Shown here: piece by piece, positions 20,108-31,335 of the stretch
Layout: every line of letters begins with the position of its first letter
Numbering within the stretch: position 1 is the first letter of the stretch
Source of the DNA: Saccopteryx bilineata
Lineage: Eukaryota; Chordata; Mammalia; Chiroptera; Emballonuridae
DNA: 64,000 nucleotides
Direction: 5' to 3'
NCBI RefSeq assembly: GCF_036850765.1
Contig: NC_089496.1
Coordinates: forward strand, 106,351,767-106,415,766
The notes under the pieces: model-generated
The model's database searches: none
What the model saw: only the letters and a program-made list of their open reading frames with translations
Told to the model about the DNA's origin: nothing
Program-made: the position numbers and the translations under genes

Positions 20108-20686
20108 AGTATATTAAATAGTATTAAAGTTCAAAGCAGTAGCAGTACTTAGCTGAGTAACCTACCAGCTAAGTGAAGATGAGACCATATGAATAGCCAT
20201 CGTGCCCTCGTCCGACCTCCACCAACTACTGATTGTGTGCAAAGGATCCTCTCCAAGGTTTCCCACTGATTCCATTTCCATGGAACATAGACAATATATA
20301 TTCCAAAAAAAGAAAAAGGAGATGCTTCTGTTGCCTTGTGAGGCATCTCCCAACTGTACTGAGATGGGCTTTCTGTGTCTGCAAAAGCCCAGCTCACACG
20401 GAAGCTTGTTCCCTGACAATTAGATGATGTCCCCAGCTACCACCTCATAGTAGTCTCAGCCTAGGATAGTGATGACACCTTAAAAAGCTGTGACTGCTTT
20501 TGGTTGCCCTGGGCATCTTACCCAAAGCATCCTAAACAATCAACAATAGATGGCTGAAACTCTGAGAGAGGGCCAGAAACTTGAATGACTGAAAAATGGT
20601 ATTTTGGAGAAAAGAGAATGAAAAATTAAGGTAGGGAGTACGGTTTTAGAGCACAGAGGATGAGAGGAAGGCAGTGAAGATCAAAG

Positions 20687-20907
20687 ATGTTCCTAAAGGT
20701 GGCGATCAAAGGGCACTCGCTGGCTGAAACAAAAGACACCAAAGAGAAACAGCGGGAGGCTGCAAGATCAGGGAAGGTGACCAAGAGTGCTGTGAGGACA
20801 GAATCCAGTAGAGGTCCCTGGAAGGATCCCCCAGCAGTGCAGACCCCACCCTCGCACCCTCCTCTGGTGACAGACTCAGAATGGTTGGATCTGAGTGCAG
20901 AAGAACA
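20687..20907 (+). CDS. C10orf120-like gene, first coding exon
   Basis: Starts at an ATG with A at -3; an in-frame TGA 12 bases upstream makes this the likely initiation site. It encodes MFLKVAIKGHSLAETKDTKE... to TDSEWLDLSAEE and two bases of a Gln codon. If the GTAGGT donor is not used the frame stops at once (CAG TAG). Confidence 0.65.
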
Positions 20908-23900
20908 GTAGGTATTTGCTTCCCAGTTTGAGTAAAGGCAGGAGAATGTTCTTTTATCTAAGAATGAGTGTAGCCCCAGAATGAAAATCATGTGCCCTGG
21001 AGTCATGAGGGTACAAATTCTGCTTCGGAAACTAACCCTGGGACCTTTGACAAGTCACTGAAACACTGTTGGCCTCAGTCTGCTTTGCTATATGATCTGG
21101 GGGGTAATGAGTACCTACCCTATGTGGTTGTAAGATTAAAAATAACCCATTTAAGTTCTTAGCACAATGCCTAGTTTACACTAAACTTCATAAATGTTGC
21201 TTTGGAAATAATACAAAGACTTCTTAGGAAAGAAAAAATGAAAGTAGAAATATGAGTCTTTTTAAGTAATTCGCTTTAGTTTAAAAAGCAAATACAGTTG
21301 TTGTTTTTTCCAATTTTATAAAATCCTCTTTGCTGCTAAGAGAACTCAGAGAAAAAATTCATAACACAGATTGATAAACGTAAAGCCTGTTTACTTACTA
21401 AGCAAGTTAAGAAATAAAAAGTCTGGAGGATGTCTAAATGTGACTGTGCTCCATCTTAAGTGTGAAATTTTTCTGCATTAAAAAAATACTTTCTTATTGT
21501 CAAATTGTTTTATTTTCTAAAATAAATGTAAACCTTTGATAAAAATAATGAAGCATATTATAGTTGAATGGCTACACAACTTAAAATGGACTTAACCAAC
21601 TTTGAATACCTGGTTTCCCATCAAAGGGAAGTTCTTTGTTCTACCAACAATTCTATACAAACAGAGGTTTGTGGAATTTGAAATAGCAATTTAGCCTTTC
21701 TTCGGGGTTAAAATAAAGGTACTTCTAATTGTTTCAATCTCAAATAGAATGTGGCTCTTTGTTGACACTTTTATTAGAGAGCATTTCTTCCTTGCTTCAA
21801 GGAACAGAAGACATTAAACATACCGAGGCCTGCCTGTTGGCACAGAGAAATGCCTGTTACATATGAAAAGTCAGTCCCAAATCGATACAATTCATACTAG
21901 AGCATGTCTCCTGACCCTTCTCCAAATCCTAGTATAATTTCTCTTTTTGATCTTCTAGATTGGCCTGGGCCAAAAATACTCACGACCCTCGAATTGCAGT
22001 AGGTTCCCAGTCCCCACTAGAAAAGAAGATTAAGGTGAGGAAATACACTTACCATGAATTTTGGAGCTGGTAATACAATCATAAAAAAGTTTTTTGTTTT
22101 TTTTTTTTTCATTTTTCTGAAGCTGGAAACGGGGAGAGACAGACAGACTCCGGCATGCGCCCCACCGGGATCCACCCGGCATGCCCACCAGGGGCGACGC
22201 TCTGTCCACCAGGGGGCGATGCTCTGCCCCTCCGGGGCGTCGCCATGTTGCAACCAGAGCCACTCTAGCACCTGAGGCAGAGGCCACAGAGCCATCCCCA
22301 GCGCCCGGGCCATCTTTGCTCCAATGGAGCCTCGGCTGTGGGAGGGAAAGAGAGAGACAGAGAGGAAAGCACGGCAGAGGGGTGGAGAAGCAAATGGGCT
22401 CTTCTCCTGTGTGCCCTGGCCGGGAATCGAACCCGGGTCTTCCGCACGCTAGGCCGACGCTCTACCGCTGAGCCAACTGGCCAGGGCCAAAAAAGTTTTA
22501 TCAGTGAGGTAGAAAGAGCTTGAGTTCTTTGCCAGTTACATTAATTCAGCATTTGGTTCACTGAGCACCAAGGGTGCTGGCTGGCTGGCACTGAACACAG
22601 TGCAGCCTGTGTCCGCACAGGGCTGTCCAGTGAGGGCCCGTGACATGAGCAGATTAACACAGTGTGTGCTAGGTGTCGGGAAAGGATGGAATGTTATTTG
22701 AATGAAAATGTGGCAGGTCTGAGGAGGTGACATTTAAGCTGAAACCTACACATTACATTTGTAAGTGCCCTAGTCAGAGCTGCTGTGTTGCGTGTTTGGG
22801 ACTCTATGAAGGAAGAACACGTGACAACACTCAGCTGGGAAAGAGAACATGGCTTTTGAGGAACAGGAAGTCCTTGTGTCTGCAGCAGAGTGAGCGGCCC
22901 ATCGAGCTGAGAAGGCTTTGGAGAGGCAATCAGGAGCCAGGTTCCAGAGGCTACCCTGGGATTCAGGATTTTCTCAGATTCAGGACCTACCCCAGGGTTC
23001 CATGCAGGAAGTGACGGGCTCAGATTTGTGGACCACAGAGGTCACTCTGGCTGCTGTGTGATGTGTCCGATGGGGCTGGGGCCCGAGGGAGAGAGAACTG
23101 TGGGTTCAGGGCTACTGTCTTACGGTGGGGGTGTTCTGAAGTTAGCAATGTCAGGATTGAGAAGGGAAACTGAAGCAAGCCCACTTTGTAGGAAGAGTCA
23201 AGATGTCAGGTAAACAGTATCTAGATCTGAAGTTGAGAGGCAGATGTAGGGCAGCCTGTGTGCCTCGACTGTCTGGTTTATATCCCTCTCCCCACTGTCT
23301 GGAGCAGTGCCTGACATGCGGGAGGTCACCTGTTTCAATGATTGGGACTGTCCGTGTCCAAGGAGGCTAAATGGGACTGTGCTCTATCTTAAGTGACAAT
23401 TTCTCTGCCACATTTTCCTGCATTACATTTACAAGACAGACCCAGCCAAGCAGGCAGGAGTGACCATGAGGTAGGAAGATGAGGGGCTGGTCAGTCTCTT
23501 GGGGATATCCAGCTATGGCTGGAATAGTCTAGATGTCCCGGATAGCCTTAGTCACGCGCCCTTGTCCACAGCCTGGAAGCCAGAATAAGATTGTCTTTCA
23601 GGGAGAGTGGTCACCTCCACAGAATGCTGCTGAGAGGTCAAATATGACAGGGACAGGGATAGGAGCACTGAAGTTGTCAGTGTGGCCACCGCTCATGACC
23701 TAGGTGACAGCAGTCTTGAAGAAGGGGTGGGAGATGGAAGCCCAGCTGAAGAGGGGCAACCATGAGGGGAGGAAGTGCAGAGGGCTATACTGCATGCACT
23801 TCCTGGTCACACTGTGCAGGGGAGCAAAGGCGGCAGGAGGGGCTGGACTGGAGTGCGCCCCAAAGGAAACTGACGTATACTGATGCTGGGGGAGTAACCC

Positions 23901-25267
23901 TGTAGCGGGACATTGTGATGAAGCAGGAATGAAAGCTCTTGAAGTCCAGTGGGCCCAGGCAGAGCGACCAGCTTCTGACAAAGGGGCAGTGTTCACGTTG
24001 TCAAGGCAGGATGGCGGAACCGGGACAGACGCACGGTGGCCTGAGGGGGGGGGGGGCGGAGCCGCTCCTGAGCCATGGCTTGTTTCCTCCAGGAGGAAGG
24101 CAAGGCCTTTAAAAAAATTTTTTTTAGTTTAAAATTGTATTTTACTTTATTTTCTTTTTCAGTTGAATTTTATTGGGATGACACTAGCTAACATGATTAT
24201 ACAGGTTTCGGGTGCCCAATTCTACACCACCTCCCTGTCCACCATGCCGTGTTGCTCACCCCTGGGTCTCTGCAACCAGGAGGGGGCGCTGCGGAAGGGC
24301 TGGGGCGGGAAGGGGGGCGTGACCGGGATGTGAGTCACGTGAGAGACCCTAAGGGGGACGTGGCCAGCGGTGCCAGGCTGGGTGACAGCCTTGTGAGATC
24401 TGTGCCGTGGACTGGAACAACAGAGGCCGGCCCACTTTAAAAGTTCTGATACTTCCCTCTGACAAGCATGTAGGTGGTGTCCGTTCTACAGAAGGGAGGA
24501 AACTGTTAGCCCAAAAGTTTCAACAGCAGAAGACGACGTTTTGCAAACCTAAGGCCCCGTCTTCTGACTTCGAGTCTGTCCAAGCGGAGGAATACGACAG
24601 GCCGCCTCGCGGAGAGACCCGGAATGAGCCAGGGAAACACGAAACGGTTCCGAAATGGGAAACGAACATAAAGGAAACGAAACGGAGACCACCATGTCAA
24701 AACACAGAAAAAGATGCTAAAATATGGGACTACCTGGTGCCGGAGAGGGAACTGAACCAGATCAGGAAACACATCTATCGAGCAGAACGAGCCCGAGGCC
24801 TCAGGGACCACAAGTACCGGAGGCTTCCTCCAAGAATTCCCCCTGAAACACTTCCCCCCAAAGCATTCACCCCGAGGCAGGATGAAAAGACTGGAAATAT
24901 CACGAAAACACCCAGAGCGAACCCCAGAAAGCACATGGAGGCATGGGCACAGGAACAGATAAAGAAACATCAAGATCGCATGATTCGAGGGAGAGAGCTC
25001 ACAGAGCTAAGAGACAAACAAAATGCTGCCCAGGCCCCTCCTTTCCCCAAACCTCGCAGGAGGAAAGAGGAGGTGAGAGAATTTGAATGGGTCACAGCCT
25101 ACCCCCTTGTCCAGCCACACCAGGAAGCACGTATAGAAGTGACTATTCTGATGGAAAAGGCCAAAGATGAAGGCAAAATTAAAGATCCACTTCGAAGCAA
25201 GCCCCTGTGTATACCACCATTTTTGAAAAGGCAACTAGAAAATAATAAAGCTAATATTATTTTCTAG
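20687..25267 (+). CDS. Three-exon gene divergent from ATE1; predicted 365-aa C10orf120-like protein
   Basis: Three plus-strand exons join with matching phases: 20687-20907 (ATG, 73 codons + 2 nt, donor GTAGGT), 21959-22034 (76 nt, acceptor TTTTGATCTTCTAG, donor GTGAGG) and 24467-25267 (266 codons + TAG, acceptor CTTCCCTCTGACAAG). The predicted protein is highly charged, without signal peptide or membrane segment. Across the exon 2/3 junction it reads DPRIAVGSQSPLEKKIK then HVGGVRSTEGRKLL. From memory human C10orf120 (same chromosome band) has the same pattern, DPRIA-G--SPLEK-I--GG, and also a later HI-R---AR-L motif matching HIYRAERARGLRDH here; this needs a real alignment. A basic segment MEAWAQEQIKKHQDRMIRGR lies in exon 3. 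Function is unknown; testis expression is a guess from the family. It could correspond to mouse 'Dfa'. An upstream non-coding exon is not identified. Confidence 0.72.
20998..21200 (+). repeat. MIR SINE
   Basis: GACCTTTGACAAGTCACTGA, GGCCTCAGTCTGC, GTACCTACCCTATG and AGCACAATGCCTAG follow the MIR order. It lies in the first intron of the C10orf120-like gene. Confidence 0.8.
21959..22034 (+). CDS. C10orf120-like gene, second coding exon
   Basis: A 76-nt exon with a strong polypyrimidine acceptor and a GTGAGG donor. Only the frame that fits the flanking exons is open: (Q)LAWAKNTHDPRIAVGSQS then PLEKKIK. A family-B SINE begins 58 bp after the donor. Confidence 0.75.
22093..22488 (-). mobile_element. 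SINE family B
   Basis: Near full-length reverse copy; an internal segment around 22185-22215 is duplicated (ACCAGGGG-CGATGCTCTG twice). Confidence 0.9.
22490..24140. other. Intron of the C10orf120-like gene with ancient-repeat traces
   Basis: 22500-23160 contains phrases of an old mammalian repeat (GAGGTGACATTTAAGCTGAA, GGTCACTCTGGCTGCTGTGT), family unresolved. The rest is not recognised. A poly-G run lies near 24047. Confidence 0.5.
24150..24240 (+). repeat. Short L1 remnant
   Basis: TTTTATTGGGATGACACTAG and TTATACAGGTTTCGGGTGCC match a common L1-derived segment. Confidence 0.55.
24467..25267 (+). CDS. C10orf120-like gene, terminal coding exon
   Basis: An 801-nt exon, open for 266 codons, ending TAG. 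The open frame continues 60 nt upstream only to a GTG at 24407 with no ATG, which argues for a spliced exon rather than a single-exon gene. AATAAA lies inside the coding end near 25243; no poly(A) tract or TSD follows, so it is not a processed retrocopy. Confidence 0.78.
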   Translation, partial: HVGGVRSTEGRKLLAQKFQQQKTTFCKPKAPSSDFESVQAEEYDRPPRGETRNEPGKHETVPKWETNIKETKRRPPCQNTEKDAKIWDYLVPERELNQIRKHIYRAERARGLRDHKYRRLPPRIPPETLPPKAFTPRQDEKTGNITKTPRANPRKHMEAWAQEQIKKHQDRMIRGRELTELRDKQNAAQAPPFPKPRRRKEEVREFEWVTAYPLVQPHQEARIEVTILMEKAKDEGKIKDPLRSKPLCIPPFLKRQLENNKANIIF

Positions 25268-25384
25268 TTTATTGTATTTCTTTTTCTGGATGGCATACTT
25301 TCAAAGTTGTTACTGCAGTAAAATCCCATAACCTAATTTTGTTTCAAAGTACATCAAACTGGGAAAAAAAAGTTAAACCATAAA

Positions 25385-25700
25385 CACAAAACTTACTGAC
25401 TTAAAACCACCAATTTTATTATAGCTCACAATTCTGTATCAAGAATTGAAGCAGAGCTCAGATGGGCAAGTTTCAGCCCCATGTGGCACCACCGGCGCCC
25501 CTTGGGGACACTCAGGTGATGACTGGGCTAGTCAGGAGGGTTCAAGACTGCTTCCCCCTATAGGCCCCTGGCAGGAACAGCTAGAAGGCTGGGCTTACCT
25601 TGGCTGGTCCTGCTCCCACACAGTCCTCCCCATGAAGTTTCAGGGCCACAGAACATCACTTCTGCCATATTCTATTGCTCAAACAAGTCACCAGGGCCAG
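25385..25700 (+). repeat. Ancient mammalian interspersed repeat, family uncertain
   Basis: TTATTATAGCTCACAATTCT, AAGCAGAGCTCAGATGGGC and GTTCAAGACTGCTTCCCCC resemble a familiar mammalian-wide repeat, also seen near 63215-63400. Confidence 0.45.
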
Positions 25701-25748
25701 TCCAAATATAAGTGGAAAGATTCTTCCTCTCAAAAAATTTTGCAGCCA

Positions 25749-26110
25749 TTTTTATTTTTTTTATTTTTCTGAAGTTAGAAGCAGGGAAGGCAGTCAGACT
25801 CCTGCATGCACCCCACTGAGATCCACTCAGCATGCCCACCAGGGGGTGATGCTCTGCCCATCTAGGGAATTGCTCCACTGCTGCCGGAGCCATTCTAGCA
25901 GGCGGAGGCAATGGAGCCATCCTCAGCACTCGGGCCAACATTGCTCCCATGGAGCCTTGGTTGCAGGAGGGGAAGAGAGAGACAGAGAGAAAGGAGAGGG
26001 GGAAGGGTGGAGAAGCAGATGGGCACTTCTGTGTGCACTGACCTGGAATTGAACCCAGGACTTCCACACGCCAGGCCGAAGCTCTATCACTGAGCCAACC
26101 GGCCAGGGCC
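25749..26110 (-). mobile_element. SINE family B
   Basis: Reverse copy; TSD TGCAGCCATTTTTA / TGCAGCCGTTTTTA. Confidence 0.9.
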
Positions 26111-26225
26111 TGCAGCCGTTTTTAAATTGACCACTCTAAAACTCTATCACATAATAGAGGAAACAAACTGGAACCCATCCAATTCTGTAGTCTAAAAAGC
26201 TCTATTGTGAGACTATGGTCTAGAG

Positions 26226-26570
26226 CAGTGGTAGTCAACCTGGTCCCTACCGCCCACTAGAGGGCGTTCCAGCTTTCATGGTAGGCAGTAGCAGAGCAAC
26301 CAAAGTATAAATAAAAAGATAGATTTAACTATAGTAAGTTGTTTTATAAAGATTTATTCTGCCAAACTTAGCGAAAATCCTACATAAAGTACTTGGTAAG
26401 TAATTATTATTATATGCTTTAACTTGCTGTAACTCTGCTTTATAAATTTTGTAAAGTTACTTCCCTACTTTATAAATCACCATTACTGTGGAACCGGTGG
26501 GCATTTAGAAAATTTTACTACTAACAGATACAAAAGAGGGCAGCAGGTATAAAAAGGTTGACTACCCCTG
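26226..26570. mobile_element. hAT-type non-autonomous element (family 4)
   Basis: Ends CAGTGGTAGTCAACC / GGTTGACTACCCCTG, TSD GTCTAGAG / GCCTAGAG. About 345 bp, AT-rich inside, non-coding. Confidence 0.9.
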
Positions 26571-26831
26571 GCCTAGAGTGTAGCCATTTATGGAGAATGC
26601 ACTTTGGATAGTAATTCCTTAGGTACGCAGAGCCATTAGGAGGAATGCATGGCCTGTATATGCCTCCTTCCAGGCAGCCAACCTCCACATAGAATAAGGC
26701 AGCACCCTGGCCTGGGGAACTCCCCAGGATAAGAAATGCAAATAAATAGGGTGTGCACAAAAGGAAGTAACTGAGGTAAGAACCAGGTGCTGTTCAAACA
26801 CAAAGCTCTGGAGGGAAAAAAAAGGCTTTGG

Positions 26832-27215
26832 GCCCTGGCAGGTTGGCTCAGTGGTAGAGCGTCAGCCTGGTGTGCAGGAGTCCCAGGTTCGATTCCCGGC
26901 CAGGACACACAGGAGAAGCACCCATCTGCTTCTCCACCCCATCCCCCTCTCCTTCCTCTCTCTTTCTTCCCCTCCTGCAGCCAAGGCTCCATTGGAGTGA
27001 AGTTGGCCCGGGTGCTGAGGATGGCTCTATGGCCTCTGCCTCAGGTGCTAGAATGGCTCTGGTTGCAACAGAGCGACACCCCAGATGGGCAGAGCAACGC
27101 CCCCTGATGGGCATGCCAGGTGGATCCTGGTTGCGCGCATGTGGGAGTCTGTCTGACTGCCTCCCCATTTCCAACTTCAGAAAAATACCAAAAAAAAAAG
27201 AAAAAAAGAAAGAAA
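26832..27215 (+). mobile_element. SINE family B
   Basis: Full-length; TSD about AAAAGGCTTTGGG. Confidence 0.9.
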
Positions 27216-28504
27216 AGGCTTTGGGAGGTGGGGAGCAGTCCTTAAAAGATAAGATTCATTAGGTTTTCTTTCTGTTTTTTTCAATTCAGAAGATGAAAGA
27301 AGAAAAAGTCCATAATCAGCCTGTCTAGATAACTCCTGTTGATCATTTTTAAAAACTACGAAAAAGCACAGGGTTAAAAAACTCATTCCTGGGAGGAAGG
27401 TACAAAATGCGAAGTATCAGCTTTTCCACACGGGTTGAAAAAAAGAAATCACCACTGTAGTTCCTTACTGAGCAATGTTTGAAACAAAGGAACTAAATCG
27501 ATGAAGGGGAAGAGGAAGGTAAGGCCAAAACGCAGGCGGACGGTGATTCCATTTCCTGGAAAAGAGGCAGCTTTCTGGAGACAGACTGGGCATATTTATA
27601 GAGAGAAAGGAGGCACACAGCTGGTTAGGGCAAAGGGGTGAGAAGGGCAGGTGAGGAAGGCTGAGTGACGGCTAATGGGCCGGGGGCAGGGAAACAAGAA
27701 CGTTCCAAAACTGATGGTGGTGATCCACAACCCTGGGAACAGACGGGAAAAGAATGAAATACACTTGAAATGGGTGATTTGTTGGGTATGTGAATTGTAT
27801 CTCCAGAAGGCTGTTTAACAAAAATGAAGGACACAGCTAGGGTCTAGAGCAAGAAGTGAGCCTAGAAACACTGGCAAAGGGCCTGATCACACCAGGCTCT
27901 GAACATCACTGAAGAGCTCAGGCCAGTTCAGTCTTGAAGGGGGGAGGGGGCTGAGAAATTGACATGTGGTTTTTAAAGCGGAAGAAATCTCAAGGACAGA
28001 TAGGAATAGGAAGCGGCGGACACCAGATGGTAGACTGTGACAGCAATCTGGGCAAGATGGAGAATCGAGACCAGAAGAGAATTAGTGACTATTAAGACAG
28101 AGATTTGGGCGGGGGGGGGGGGGGACCCACATTTTTCTGAGGAAATAAAAGCACCAGTACAGAGTTTATAAAGATTGGGGCATTGTTTTATACATGTTCA
28201 AAATAGCCCATATGCTGTCCGAGAGAGGCCGCTGGTTATAGCTACGTGTAGCTTTTTAGAAAAGTTTAGTCAAAGTTTTGGAAATGCTCAGGATATAGAC
28301 GTAGCACGTTTCATGCGAGGAAGACAGCGGAAGGGAAACCAGACGAAGCATGGGACACAAGGAGGGATGGCTTTCAAGACGTATATTTGTAAGTGGCGAA
28401 TGAATGCGCAGCCTTGTCTACCCGGTATGTCTGGCCTAGAGCAGCCTCAGCGGAACGGTGGGCAAGAAGGTGCTGAACGACCATGGTTTCTGTACGGGAC
28501 CCTT
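27216..28504. other. Intergenic, no recognisable element
   Basis: Contains a 15-G run near 28110. No exon could be supported; the frame at 28175-28534 shows no known motif. Confidence 0.5.
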
Positions 28505-28519
28505 TGGCAAGTGGTTCTT

Positions 28520-29011
<492 letters not shown>

Positions 29012-29032
29012 TGGCAAGTGGTTCTTATTTAA

Positions 29033-29479
29033 CCCTTTGAGCAGTGAGCTTTTTTCATGCTCGCCGACTTCCGGGAGTTGGGTTTTTTTCTTTCCAAAAA
29101 ATGAAACTAGTTCCAATTCCAGTTTTATTAACTTAATGTGTGTTTGATAACCAATTTATGGAAACAAGAAGAATATACATTTGCCTTTTTTTTAATGTTG
29201 CCTTACACATTTTTTTTTTTGTATTTTTCTGAAGCTGGAAACGAGGAGGCAGTCAGACTCCTGCATGCGCCCCACCGGGATCCACCCGGCATGCCCACCA
29301 GGGGATGATGCTCTGCCCATCTTGGGGCGTCGCTCTGCTGCAATCAGAGCCATTCTAGCGCCTGAGGCAGAAGCCTAATGTTGCCTTACACATTTTTAAA
29401 ATAAAAATCTTTGTCCGATCGTACTCTGGATGGTCAGAAGGCAAGAGGATATACATGAACGTTCGTACTACTCAAAGGG
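29033..29479. mobile_element. piggyBac-type non-autonomous element
   Basis: Flanked by TTAA (29029-29032 and 29480-29483); inverted ends CCCTTTGAGCAGTGAG / TACTACTCAAAGGG. About 280 bp without the nested SINE. TTAA target and CCCTTTG-like ends are the piggyBac hallmark. Confidence 0.85.
29207..29372 (-). mobile_element. 5'-truncated SINE family B inside the piggyBac element
   Basis: Only the 3' part is present; a TSD of about 20 bp (TAATGTTGCCTTACACATTT) flanks it, so truncation happened at insertion. Confidence 0.88.
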
Positions 29480-29483
29480 TTAA

Positions 29484-31260
29484 AGAGGAGATACCACAGT
29501 AGCTTAAGGGTCACGATCATTTCTTTAAGATGAGAGGCGCGCTGCTGAAGAGAAAGCACTAGCTGAAGAGAAAACACTAGATACGGAGAGGGGATGGCCG
29601 GCAGGACAGGAACCCGCAGGAAGCAGGAAGAGCTAGTACCTGGAGCCTTTCACTGAGGAGACACACCGCCACCTCCGACCCCACAGGGAAGGAGTGAGAA
29701 GGGGTAGATGTAGAAAGCTAGGGAACGGGAAAAGGAACCAACGAGGGACTGAGGGAACATCCAGAACAGACCTGAAGGCCCAGCAGAGATCAGATGCATG
29801 CGAGCAGCCTTCGTCCGCCCTGCTGGGTGGTTCTCCTGGTGGGATGGATCTGCTGGGGAAAGTAGTCCAGGCTGGCTTGGCCAAGGACTGAATCGCTTCT
29901 TGTGTGTAAATCACAGGCTGAAACATATGGCAGTGCTGATACCTGAGCATGTTTTAGCGGTAAAAACTTTTATACGGTACAACTCTATGTGTTGACAGCT
30001 GCCTTAACAGATCAAGAGATGTAAAAGAACCAGAATGATCTATAGGCCATTCACAACGTATCTAAAACTTCCAGGGGGACAGGCCTAGAGAAAGAAGAAA
30101 CTCTCCCGATAACAGAAAATAAAGAGTAACTACAATTATTTGCAAATATGGCAGTGAGTTTCCTTTAATCAAAGACAACCATGACAAATTCATCAACTAT
30201 CAAAAGCTACATTTAGTAAAAACAATGTCTTTAAAAATGTTCAGTCATACAATATATACAACACATGCTGCTTTCCTCTTTGGATTTCACTATCCACTGG
30301 AGTCCTAAAAAAAGGGGAAAACAGCTGGTTAACAGTTTATAAACCAAAAGTTGATTTGATATACACAAATGAAATCTAATTAGCCCCTCTGAGTGAGCAG
30401 GGTCCGTGTTAATCATGTTAATCCATTAAATGTCTACCTTACGCTAATACTCCGCACTCCCTCAATTATCCCAGAACAAAAGAAGCTCAATAATTGAGGT
30501 ACATATAAAGTTTACATTAAATAATAAAAAGCTCATCTTAACTCTCAAAAGTCAGAGAAAATCTGAGCTAGAAAAAAAAAAAACCTTAGCAAGGACTGGA
30601 CTCAGAATCCTCCGTATTTTATAAACAGATTACAGATAAGGCAAATAAAGCGGAAGGAGACAAATGACTTGGGCACAGTGTAAGGGGCGGAGCCCGCGGA
30701 AGCCGGGTCTGACTGCGGTCCACCGCTGTGTGCCGGACAGAATGCCGGATCCTTACTAAGGTTTCCGTCTAGCGACGTTTTCCTTAAGAACGAAGAATTA
30801 CGTCAGAGCATAACTCGCATAACTCAAATTTACGAAGCGTCCGTTTACTAATTTCTTTTCAAAGGAATCCCCCTTTTCTGCTCAGTCCCTACAAAATAAG
30901 CAAATCTAATGGCACATTAAACACAACTGCTGGGAGCATTCCATAGTCCACTTCTCTTACTCATCAGTTTATGTTAGGGGCTAAAAAAAAGCCAAACAAG
31001 AACAAATTCCTCCTGCTCTGCCTCTCCCCACAGTGCACCTGAAGCACATCGATGTAACTGACTCTAAGAAGGGAGCTTGCCACCACTAGGTCCTGTTCGG
31101 CCTTGGTCACCAGCACGCAGTTCTAACAGTGGGCGCTGGGGGGAGGGGCGAAACCCAAAATTCACCGGAATGTGACAAAGCAGGATGGTCTGGAAGGCCA
31201 AGGAAAGTGTGATAGGAGCTTGCAGTTGTCCCCCACAGGAACTGTTACCTCCAGCTGGTG
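29484..31260. other. Intergenic / NSMCE4A 3' UTR region
   Basis: Unique-looking. The NSMCE4A 3' UTR must occupy its right part. No repeat was recognised. Confidence 0.5.
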
Positions 31261-31335
31261 TCAGGCACTGAGCCTCTGCTGGCTCTGGCCTGGAGCAATC
31301 ACAGGTTCGGAGATCTCAAAGGTCTTCACAATCTC
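31261..31335 (-). CDS. NSMCE4A: NSMCE4A exon 10 (coding part, with stop)
   Basis: 75 nt encoding [13 protein letters not shown] then [11 protein letters not shown] and TGA. It lies only 91 bp from exon 9. The 3' UTR continues to lower coordinates; its end could not be fixed because no clear AATAAA was seen on this strand in the next few hundred bases. Confidence 0.93.
   Translation of the reverse strand, partial: EIVKTFEISEPVIAPGQSQQRLSA

Noticed and set aside
24407..24466. GTG at 24407 as start of a 286-aa single-exon protein
   Set aside because: It is not an ATG, and a phase-compatible acceptor at 24466 joins to an upstream exon restoring a family motif.
30240..30310. Exon-like stretch on the minus strand after TTTTTTTAG near 30309
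   Set aside because: The NSMCE4A coding sequence already ends at 31261 with the expected C-terminus, and this stretch matches nothing known.
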